From Carposina sasakii (taxonomy: Eukaryota > Arthropoda > Insecta > Lepidoptera > Carposinidae): a stretch of DNA of 64,000 bases. Both the position numbers and the translations under genes were made by a program. The notes beneath the pieces were generated by a model. The model was not told the origin of the DNA and searched no databases. It saw nothing but the letters and a program-made list of their open reading frames with translations. The stretch's first letter is position 1. Each line of letters begins with the position of its first letter. The stretch covers positions 11,364,455 through 11,428,454 of the forward strand of contig CP053166.1 of assembly GCA_014607495.2 (NCBI GenBank), read 5' to 3'. Positions 11,801-23,800 of the stretch are shown here, piece by piece.

Positions 11801-14800
11801 CAGTCGCCGGTCCAGCATCACCTGATAACATACAAAGGAAAACTGTATACTACTTGTCTTGCTTTGAGGGTAGTTTCTATATTGTTGTTAGGGACGAATC
11901 GTTTTGATTACATTGCTTTCATAGATAATTAATAAATTATAGTTGCATACTCGGATCTGGTTTCTCATCGCGACTGTAGTTGCCTGTGATTGCAACCATG
12001 AGTCTCTAGATTCGAGGGCAGCTTAGGGTAGGGCCCGGTGGTCGAGAAACACCTTTTGAAAATATTTCAGGTGGCGCCGTCTCCTATGTGCGGGGCGTAC
12101 CTCAATCTGCCCCGCCCGCAGCGCCGCCACGCCCCGTGGTGTGGCCGTGAGCACCGTGAGGCGGGTGGCGCCGTCCTCTATGTACGCGGCGGACGGTAAG
12201 GGGTAGAAGTTCGCCTGTAGGGGCAACTTCTCAAAGTAGCGCCGCTTTATCATCTGAAAATTGATTTTTACAGCTTTATAGATAATAATAAGGTTTAAAA
12301 TCCAATCACCCTGCAACATTTAATGCTATGTGCTCCCAAACCCATGGTTTCTTAGAATAGTAGCTGTGTAAATGCAAAAAGACAACTGTTTTTACGGGGT
12401 GATGTAAACATTCCATCTCATCGCTAGAAACCGAGGCCCCTTATTACTTAACTAATTGCCTAACTAGCAAAAACTAATCGATAGCGAAAATTGTACAAAA
12501 TTCGCTGATTGCTTGTCAAATTCGTACTTCGTAAAATGAATTTCAAAGGCACGCATGTTGTACAATTTTCACTATCACATTGCTTTATTGCAGTCATACG
12601 CGCAACGCAGTTATTGTATTTACCTGCATGCCGTTAACATCCGTATAGAACACGTCACCGTTGTCGATGGCGGTGGCGAACCGCGCCGCTAGCTCCATAT
12701 CGTCCACCAGCGGATTGATGAGGACTGAACTGGATACGCTGACTTCCGCGTGCGCCAGCGACGGGTTGTTGTGCACCGATATCTACGATAGAATAGAATA
12801 TAGTTTACTAGTGGACGCCCGCGACTTCGTCCGCGTGGACTGCAGAAAAAACAAAATATCGAAATTATCCGGGACAAATTTATTTTCCCGGGATAAAGAG
12901 TAGCCTATGTGTTAATCCAGGATGTCAGCTAACTTCATACCAAATTTTATTAAATTCGCTCCAGGCGTTTTTTCGTGAAAGAGTAACAAACATCCATCCA
13001 TACTCACAAACTTTCGGATAGGATAGTAGGATTTGGCTTATACACTGGCAACACAACACAAGTCAAAAAAAGAATGGGGTGAAATTTAGCTATGTTATAG
13101 GGAATATGCGTCTGACACGAATGTCTTATATTTCAATAGAAAGAAATTACAGGTACAAATGATAAGTTCAAAAATAACATTAGTTGGTTAGTAAATTATA
13201 TAATATTTATAAGAAAATGAAAAAAAAATTCACCCGAGTGAGATTTTGTTAAGTTGTAAAATTAAGGGCGTTTAAAAGTTGAAATCTGTACCTAGTTATG
13301 TATGTGTTGCAGGATTTGCAGACAACACAAAAAATTACATTAAAAAGTTAAAATTCCACTTTAAAAAAGAGACAGTAATTCTTCAGTAGACTTACCTCTA
13401 GCAGTATATCAGCAGTGTTAGGCTTGCTAATGACTAGCTATGGGCGCTATGTAACGTAGATAGTTACTAAACTATCTATTTAGCTCAACAACGACAACAC
13501 GTTTTGTAGCGACACACAACTATCTACATTTCATAACGCGCTAAATGACAGGCAGTCTCGCAAACGCAGTTAAGCGCACACGTATAAAAAAAGTAGCGCT
13601 ATTAAACTATCTACAATAGCCGTTTAGTGCGAATGAATAAAATAATGCACGTTCACGAGTGTGCGAGTGAGATAAATGCTAAAGCGCGGGCGTCCGCCCG
13701 CTATTATTTCGTTGCATTAGAAAATAGTCCTTCTGTCCTGAACATACGTTAGGGTAAGAGCTCAACACCAAATGGATAATATAGGAAACTGTCGAAAATT
13801 AATTTTTAATTTTTCCCATTTCTTTCGTAATATTTTAAGTATTTTATATCTAATCAGTAATTTTGCAAATACGTACGTATAAGTTGCAACGAGCACGTTA
13901 TTATTTATAACTAATAGTATCTATAGAAAGACAATAACATTAAACTCCACAACTTCTCTGTAAGCGCTTCTGAAAAATAGATAGATAGTTGTGAAAATCG
14001 ATAGTTTTCATAACGTTGTCCGCTACCAACAAACGGTTTAGTTTCGTTGCCGAAAAAAGCCATAACGAAAAACCTCTACTAATAACGGCGTTGAGAACCA
14101 TTGGGAAATATAATGTCGCTCCATTGGGTATCTATACAATCTATCTTCTATATCTTCTATGTATACATATACAATGTCGCTCTTTTTTTACTGGGAATTT
14201 TTTTGTAATATTTAAAATGATGTATCGTATCCCTATCTGTATCTATACAATCTACTTTCTTCTTATATGCTTCATGGAGAAAAATGATCGTGATGATGAG
14301 GAGATGTTTTACGTTACCATATATATACTAGCTGACCCGGCAAACGTTGTTTTGCCATGTAAAAGGGGTTGATCCTAGAGGGGTGAAAATTCATGGTTGT
14401 ATGTATTTTTGTATGCTGTATCATAAAAAAATAAAAACAAAAAAAATTGTCAAAAAAATAAATAAAAAATTTAGGGGTGGACCACCCTTAACGTTTAGGG
14501 GGATGAAAAATAGATGTTGTCCGATTCTCCACCCTAACCGATATGCATGCTAAGATTTACGAAAATCGGTAGAGCCGTTTCGGAGGAGTTTAACTTCTAA
14601 CACCGTGACACGAGAATTTTATATATTAGAATTTTTTTTAATTCAAAATTCTTTATATACAAATATAAATCACATGAAACATTGCGGATATCCTTTTAAG
14701 TTAATAATAACCCTGTGACAGGAGATCCTATTTGATTGTTAGCACATACATACATATTTTTCTAAATTAATATAGTAAATAAATAAATGAATAAATATGT

Positions 14801-17800
14801 AACGAATCGCTGTCTGTACATGGAAGATATATGAGAAAAAATATTAGGAGACTTTTATCAACGCAATAGTACCCAAAAGAATGTTTTTTTGAATTTTTGT
14901 CTGTTTGTCTGTGCACGCTAATCTCAGAAACGGCTGAACCGATTTCGATGCAGTTTTCATGAATATATTGTGACAGGTCCCACTTAACATATAGGCTACA
15001 TTTTATCCCGGTAATTTTTTTTTATCCCGGATAATTTCGATATTTTGTTTTTTCTGTAGTCCACGCGGATGGAGTCGCGGGCGTCCACTAGTAAAGAATA
15101 TGAATAGGGACAATGAAAAGGCATTTTTCAATGGCTGAGTGTAGACTTACCTCGAGTTGTATATCGGCGGTATTAGGCTTGTTGATAACTGCGTGTAGTG
15201 CGGCGCGGTATTGCCCCTCAATCACCACCATCTCCGGAAATGCATCGCCGGAGAAAGTGTGTGCTGGACCCGCTGGCAGGAATAGGTACGCGCCGCCGCT
15301 GTTGTCTTGTCCTTTCTGGGTGTCGTAGCTGCATAATTTTTAAAAAAAAATAGTTTATCCCGAAGGAAAGGCAAAGGGAACTAAGCCCATACAGCCATTG
15401 TCTTTAGTAAATGATTTCTGAAATTATGATGGATGATAATGATGATGATGAATGGAAACGTCAGGAAAATCCTCAAGAACAAGTGTAAAATGAATGAAGT
15501 TTAAAAAGAATTGCAAAAACAACTTACATGAGCCCATGAAGAAATTGTATTCCGACTAAAGTTTTACTTAGTTTACCTGCATATAAAACCATGCACACGC
15601 ACAAGATTCACACCACAAGTAAACAAAATACAACTTATCTACCAGAAAACATCACATTACGGACACATGTAAGCTATTTACAAATAAATTTTGATTTTCA
15701 CAAGAAAATTACCCGCTCCCTTCCAGCTTTTCCCGCCGAATCCGTAGCTGAATAAATAAATATTTTATTGCCATATCGCACCTTGAAAACCGCACTAAAT
15801 GTAAAATCTGTTGTGGGAATCAGCGTTTAAAGTTTTTTTTATATGTTTTGTTCTAGAATTGACTTTTAATCTGCAAATCAGGCACCTGTATTTCAGGAGC
15901 GAATGTTTCTTTAATTTTGCAAAAGCTACATTATATCTCGGAAATCAGACATTATGCAGATATACTTCTATGCAGAATAATGTTTGTCATGACGAGGAGA
16001 ACGCGTAGTTGACGAAGGAAAACCCTGTCCATATGCACGGGTAGTCTTGCCCCTTTGTCCGACCGCTTTGAGCAGGCCTCGCTTCTTTTTACCTACCTAG
16101 TCTCGTGTCTAAAATATGAAAACATTTCATAATAGACTAACAAAACTTACTAGACATAGTCCATATGCACAGGCACAGTCTTGCCCCCTTGTCCGACCGC
16201 TTTAAGCAGGCCTCGCTTGTCGACAACCACTCTCGTGCCATTTCCCGGCTGGAAGGCCACATCCCGTTCTAATCTCCCAGCGGCTTGCTCCACCGCAAAC
16301 ATTTGTGGTAACTCCACCGACCAGTAGTCTGCGTTGTAGATGCGTATGTGCGAGTACATTGTGTATCTACAACAAACGTAATAAATAACAATGTAAATTA
16401 ATGAAGGATATCTCAAATTCTTCAACTTATTACACACTAGCGACCCGCCCCGGCTTCGTGCGGGTGCAATGCTGATACTATACATAGGTATAGGTATAAA
16501 CCTTCCTCTTGAACCGTTGCGTAGTTTAAAAGATCTAAGCATACATAGGGAACAGACAGTGGGAAAACACATTGTTTTATTTATGTTATGATACAAAATA
16601 CACACGGTTTTTTTTAAAAAGCCTTTACTGTGTCCCACTGCTGGGCAAAGGCCTCCCCCATTTGAGCCCACACTTGTCTTGTTCCCGCTATAGTGGCCCA
16701 ATCCGGCGACTTATTGGGTGCCTACAGACGGAAACCGGCGTAGGGGAAGACCTAGGAGAAGATGGAGGGACGACCTGGATAAGTTTCTGCCGGATACACA
16801 AGGTTGTGTTCCCAAAAAGGAGAAGTAAGATTGTAATAAGAGAATAAGAGAGGTCCAGCAAGAGCCAAGACTTGTAAGCTTACGACGGTGATCGCGCAGC
16901 CACGTTTGGTAGAGCTTATTATAAGAGATCAATGACAAGTTTCCAATTCATGCCTGACAGAAAGCCCCGAGATCTTTAAATAGTTTGGAAACTAATCAAC
17001 TATTAAAATAATACAAATACATTCACATAAGTTTTTGAAAGAGCAATCTAAAACATTTAAAAAAAATATGATATTCCTCGTTATCTAAGGTAGATTCATT
17101 GGTACCTAGCAAATATACACAAACAGACATATAAAATATAATCTTATCTAGTGGACGCACGCGACTCCGTCCGCGTGGACTACAGAAAAAAAACAAAATA
17201 TCGAAATTATCCGGGATAAAAAGTAGCCTATATGTTAAGTGGGACCTGTCACAATACAGGGTGATTTTTGGTCGTCAACGTTCCCGAAAACTACGGAATC
17301 TCCTCATCATCACGATCATTTTTCTCCATAGAAGCATACCTGGGAAGTGTCTGGTTTCCAAAATATTATCCAAAGTTGAGTAAATAGACTGCGGATAAAT
17401 GCAATAGACGCGCGTAGCACGAAATATAATTAATATCTGTCTATAAAAAAAACTAACATAAACACTAGTGGATCAAGAAATTTAAATTTTTTTTTCAAAA
17501 ATTTTTTTTTCCCAGCATTTTTTTTGGCATAAACTTACTTTATTTCATGTATATATAAAGGTGGCCACAAAAAAACAGCCTGTATATTTCTGAAAAATGC
17601 ATCTAAATCGGTTCAGCCGTTTCTGAGATTAGCGTGCACAAACGCACAGACAAACATACAAACAGACAAAAATTCCAAAAATAATTGTTTTGGGTACTAT
17701 TGCGTTGATAAAGGTAGTCTATAATATTTTTTCTTATATATCTTCCATGTACAGACAGCGATCCGTTACATTTTTATTATATGTATAGATAGATATAGAT

Positions 17801-20800
17801 AATAAATACAAATTTTAATAGATGCAGTCAACATTCCTTACTTGTTAATATTGGCGGTGGGTCGGAGCGAGACAGAGTACGTGGTGAGAGCGAGAGGTGG
17901 CACCGTCGCGGGGAACGACAGCTGGTACTTGTTGGCAGAGAAGCCGAGCCTAGCGCCCGCAGAGACCAGCGGCGCGATCTGAGCTAGCAGCGGCTTGCCC
18001 GAACTGTCGAATACCTAGAAGGGGGGATCAAATAAAACCTCTACTAATGTTAGGTTTGTACCTAACTTATTCAACACCATCATCATTTACAGCCCTGAGA
18101 AGTCCACTGTTGGACATAGGCCTCCCCCAACAACCTCCACTCCGACCGGTCGGAAGCAGCCTGCATCCAACCGACGCCCGCTATATCGATTCGCGACGCC
18201 CGCGAACCGATGCGATAAATAATAGATGCTGTAAATAAAGTAATAAGTCTGTAAGTAAACTGCTATATATAGTTAGACTATACACATCCAATTTTAAAAC
18301 TAATAGTTATGTACTTTGACAAATACATCCATGTTTATAAGAACTGTCATAAAAAGATTAAGATGGTAAAACTTAACTATACCTAATTATGTATGCTACC
18401 CTAGATAGTAAGTTAAGAAGCTGACTGAAGATACACACAGCACAGATAGGAAACTGATAAGGTCATCTTGAACCTATAATATGCTAGGTTATGATATAAG
18501 CAACCTTGGCCTGTCAATGCCGATACGTGGTATCCACTCTAAAACTTTCCGACTCCATCGGCCATCAGTTCTTCGAGCTATGTGCCCTGCCCTAACTTAT
18601 TACATGCCTAAAATCACGTTAAGGCTAAAAATCCAACAACCATATATCTTATTACTCATGGCATCAAGTGAACGCCGTAGTATCTCTGTAACTAGGTGAA
18701 CCGATTTAAATAAAATTTGGTACTGAATAGTCTGGAGCCTGAGAAAGGACATAGGGTACTTCTTACATTCATGAGTACATTAAATTATGCGAGAATAGCC
18801 CAATGGTTTGCACATCCGCCCTTCAGTCGAAAGGCGTAAGTTCGACCCCTGTCACTGGCCTATACCACTTAATTAATACTATATACGGATTTTAATAAAC
18901 TAAAATTGACTAAACTAAACTTTTCTCGAGGAAGATTCGCGTCAATAAAAAACAAACGCCAAATCCTTGCCAACATAAGTTTCAATAGAAACCATATTGC
19001 GCAGACGATGACGCCATAAATAACGGGACAAGGGCAGCAAGATGATACATAATATATGCCTCTTTCTCGGAGGGGTAACGTAATATAACATAATTCGAAA
19101 ACATTTTCATTTTTTCTGCAGCACGAACGTCTAGTGCTAAATAAAATAAGAGTCACCAAAGCACAAAACCTCACCTCAACATGCGGCGAATTGACAAAAC
19201 AACCGTCAAAATTTCGTGCCTCGTAAACGAGTGGAATAGTCTGTAGAGCGTGCCAGAGAAATATACTTACATAAATACACTTAGAAAACATAACCCTTCA
19301 TCTGGCGCAGTCGGCAAAAAATATACGTGATATCTCACCTCAACATGCGGCGAATTGACAACAACCGTTAAAATCTCGTGCCTTGTAAAGGGCAGCGCGT
19401 TGTACAAGACGAGGCGACGCGACGGCGACATCGGGTCGAGCGCTATCGTGATCCTCACGGGAACCTCGTCGTGTTTCCTCCACAAATCATCAACCTCGAA
19501 GTAAATGTCTTCTTGTGTTTGCTCTTGTATACGAGGTTGGTCTAGTAGGTAGTAGGCCGCTTGCTGGATTGTCGTTTGACAGTGCTTTATTGCTTCTAAC
19601 ATCCTGGACAAATTTTATAATTTATATATATATGTGTTTTTAGAAAAGCCGCGATTATTAATGGGGACACGGCCAATGGGGCCGGCGGGAATACACGTAA
19701 AGTTCATACACTGTTCAATTACGTTATGGAATATCTACGAAAATTTGGCCAATTATAGCCGAAAAATTGTTCAAAATATTCTGTAATAATAACACAGTTA
19801 AGGTACTACACGTTTTAAAAACTATAATCTATACGTTACGAGATATGATTATCGTAACGTCAAGTTCGACGACCGACTGATGTAGTTGGTAGTTTCCCTG
19901 CCTGCGACGCCATAGGTGCTGGGTTCGAATCCCAGTAAAAAAAACGTTCGTTACGACAATGAATGCGATAACGACTTTGTCGCGACTTTTGGCGTGATTC
20001 TACAAAAACTGCGTTGTTATGCCAGGCGGCGCCAGTGTCCTCACACTTATAGCTTACTTTACAATATTTATAGAATAGAATAGGTTTTTATTTGAGGATT
20101 AAACACATACACAGATACAATAGCAACAATGAGACAAGACAAACCGGGTGGAAATGAAGACAGTGAAAAGTATGTATGTACTTAATATAAAGAGTAGTGC
20201 AACATAAAAATATCCAGAAGAACCGTGCACCCTATCAGGAACCTGCCATCATTACATCACGTGTATGTGTAGCCGCCAAACAGGTCCCTTTTCAGCTAGA
20301 TGCTGCTTAGACAGGGTAGGAGTTGTCTACCATGCAAAACAGCGCTGATTTTCAAAAATAACCTAGGAGTAGACGTCGCTAAAACATATAAATAAATAAA
20401 TACCTACATTATGTACATGTAACATATATAATTGTACAGTACATAATAATAATAATTCATATGGACAATATGGTCGATTCCGGCAGTCACACTTAAACCC
20501 AAACGTAAAATTAGTCCTACCTGTCCTTTTCTCTCTCAGCCATTTATGTTAACAACAGTTATTTCGGATCTTAGAATTGAATCTGGTACTTACTTCTTCC
20601 CGTAGTCCACGTGGACCTCATCTCTCGAAGTCCCCGTGACCCCATCATGGTGTTGAAACAGGGACAACGCTCGTCGCGCTAACTCCACCTTGTCTCTCAG
20701 CTGTAGAGACATTATGTACGACACTCGGGCGCTGCTTGTCGCTTGTGAGGTTATTATCTCTGCCGCCCTGGAACATACGGCTATATTTATTTATTTGCGA

Positions 20801-23800
20801 CAGTCAACAACTGTATTTTTTTTTTTAGTTTATCCCGAAGGAAAGGCAAGGGGAACTAAGCCCATACAGCCTAATCATTGTTTAGTAAAATGTATTCTGA
20901 ATTTATGATGAATGACAATGATGATGAATGGAAACGTCGGGAAAATCCTCAAGAACAAATGTAAAGTTAGTCAAAATGAAAAATTATTGCAGAAACAACT
21001 TACATGCGCCCATGAAGAGATCGTAATCCGGCTAAAGTTTTACTCGGCTTACCTGCGTATAAAACCATGCACACGCACTAGATTCACACCACAAGTAATC
21101 AAAATATAACTTATCTACCAGAAAACATCACCTTACGGACACATGCAAGCCATTTACAAATAATTTTTGATTTTCACAAGAAAATTACACCTGCACCCTT
21201 CCAGCTTTTCCCGCCGAAAATTGTATGTAGAAAAATGTTTACAACCACTGAAAAATGTTTACTACCCCTGTATTTTCGTTCACGTAGTTCCTAGAGTGCG
21301 TTTCACCATATAGTTCCTTTTTGATGATGGCGCTAGTTACTATGTGTATGACCACATTATCTGTGCCTGCATACAAAAAATTTTACTTCCGAAATCAGCC
21401 CCCCTAGCATGACCACGCATCGTGGATATCGTATCGTTAATATTCAACATGGCGGCTATATTTATCGTAATTTTGACAGGCTAAATGTCAATAAATCAGT
21501 TTATCATATCGTGTTTCGTAGGTCATGCTACTTGTGCAGGCATAGGAATTATTCTATAAGGGTCGGTTCATATATGACGGACGGAAGATGCGTCGAGCGT
21601 ATCTCCAGGTACAGGCAAACATTGCTCAACGCATTAACGTATCATCGGTCGAGTGTGAACGGTCGACTGTTTTTCTATACATTTTGTCTGTTTTGGCGTT
21701 ACGCGACCGATAATACGCCAAAATTCTGACCAATTTTGAGGGTATAGTTGAGATGTACAAGTTCGGTTAGTAGTGACAGGTGGTCAGCCCATCGCCTACA
21801 AAACACCAAGACCCTCTTGTCCCTCTACTGACTTGTACAGTATGCTCGGGAAGAGAAGCAGCTGTAGTATTATACGTTTTTTTTTTCACTCCCAGAGCAG
21901 CATAGAAGAATTCACGTGTACACGTTAAAATTTGTTTTATACCTTGCTAGACTTACCTAACGTAGGCCAGCAGAGCCCTATCCATGTTCTTATAGAAGGG
22001 CCTAGACGTGAAGTACCCGCTCCAGTAGTGCTGGCCTCTGTCGGCGTACGTGAAGAAATCACCCGATAGCACGGGGAAGGTCGACAGGGAAACCTCTGCG
22101 TGAACCGCTTTGAAGTAGTCTTCCAGGGTGCCGAATTGAACCTGGTGCATCAATCACGATCAATATGTATTGCGGAAAGCGCTAATATGGTCGATTCCGG
22201 CAGTCACACTTAAACCTAAACGTAAAATTAGTCCTACCTGTCCTTTTCTCTCTCAGCCATTTATGTTAAGAATGGAGAGAGATAGACTAAACTTGACTAA
22301 GATTAGATTAAGAGAAAGGGGCAGGTAAGACTAATTTTACGTTTAGTTTTAAGTGTGACTAAATTCTATAAAGAACGCCAACCATTATTTTAAATTCCAG
22401 TATTTTAGTAACAAACACGTAAAAATACAGTGTGTTTGGTAATGGACTAGCGATAATTTAGGGGCGTAAAATATACCTAATATTATTGGCAAAAACACCC
22501 ATAAGGGTGGTCAACCCCTCCTCTTTTTGGAATAGCGGCCATTTTAATTTTTTTTTTAGTTACGTCTTTTTAAAAAATATCGATTTCTCTGGACATAAGG
22601 GTACTACAGAGATAAAAAAAATGTGTTAGTAAGCTAATGATATCGCCTTTTAATTAAAAGAGATCTACGTGTAAACTTTTAACTTTAAAATGTGTAAAAA
22701 AAATGTTTAATGCTGTTTTTAAGCAAAAAAAAAAACTCCTTTTTACAGTTATTCTTACATACCACAAAAACTAGCACATTAACGTAGGTATTTTTTGTAA
22801 AATTCTAATAAACAAGGATATTATGTACAAAATGATATCAAAATCATTTCTCTAAGTTGCAAAACTTGAAAATTATGGTCTATTGAACATGACCCTTACG
22901 CGAGTTCCCATTTGTTGTTACGTCTCTACCTGCTCCTATGAATAGGGTCAAGTGTGTGAATGGGTAAGAAAGCATTTGGTATTGCTATTGTGGCAGTGAG
23001 TAAGCAGGACAGAAGATACTGTTCGTTATGGTGAACGTCATTCAAAGTTGGTATCTATCATAAAAAAAGCTAATATGTTACTCAGTTGTCCCTCGCTCTG
23101 CGTTGCGATCAGCACTTTTGAGATCCGTTCCGTTCCTGTACGCATTTTATTTGTTTGTGTTTGTGGTCATTATGGCTGACAGAAACTACTCGTCTCGTCA
23201 CATAGCCGACATACATTTTGTGTATGGTTTATGGAAGTGCAGCCGCCGCCGTACGAGTGTATCAACAGAGGTTTCCAAACCGACCTACACCCAGTCGGCA
23301 AACTTTTGTTGATGTTCATTTAAGACTTGTGTTCGTGATCATGAGTAGGCAGATCCGAGGGTCAGCGGAGGGTATAGGGCCCGGTGGCGGGCGATCCCTC
23401 AATAGACATTTAAGACTGTCTGAATATGGCATTCGAAGGCCGACAAATGAACGCTCCCGTATCGTGCCGGTGTCAGAAGAGCAACAAGTTCTTCGATTAA
23501 TTTATGAAAAACCCGGTCTCAGTGTAAGGCGCAAAGCTTTAATGCTCAATATTTCAAAATGGACTGTGTGGAGAATTTTGAAACGTGAAGGCCTGCATCC
23601 TTTTTCCATCCACCATTTTCGACGCGTGCAAGATGTTCGAGAGCCAGATTACGCTGTGCGAGCCACTTTTTGCTCATGGATTGGCGGTCGACTACGACGT
23701 AATCCGACGTTTTACAAATCGATTATGTGGACAGATGAGGCGACATTTACAAGAGCTGGCATCACAAATCACAGAAACCAACATTTATGGATGCGATATC

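Noticed and set aside
14016..14553. Two plus-strand frames (118 and 68 codons) as genes.
   Set aside because: Low-complexity, AT-rich, partly inside a Helitron; no domain or splice context.
16150..16701. A 183-codon minus-strand frame read as one gene.
   Set aside because: Only 16151-16366 is coding (exon 14). The upstream part is Helitron and LINE remnant, and the terminal TAG is removed by the donor.
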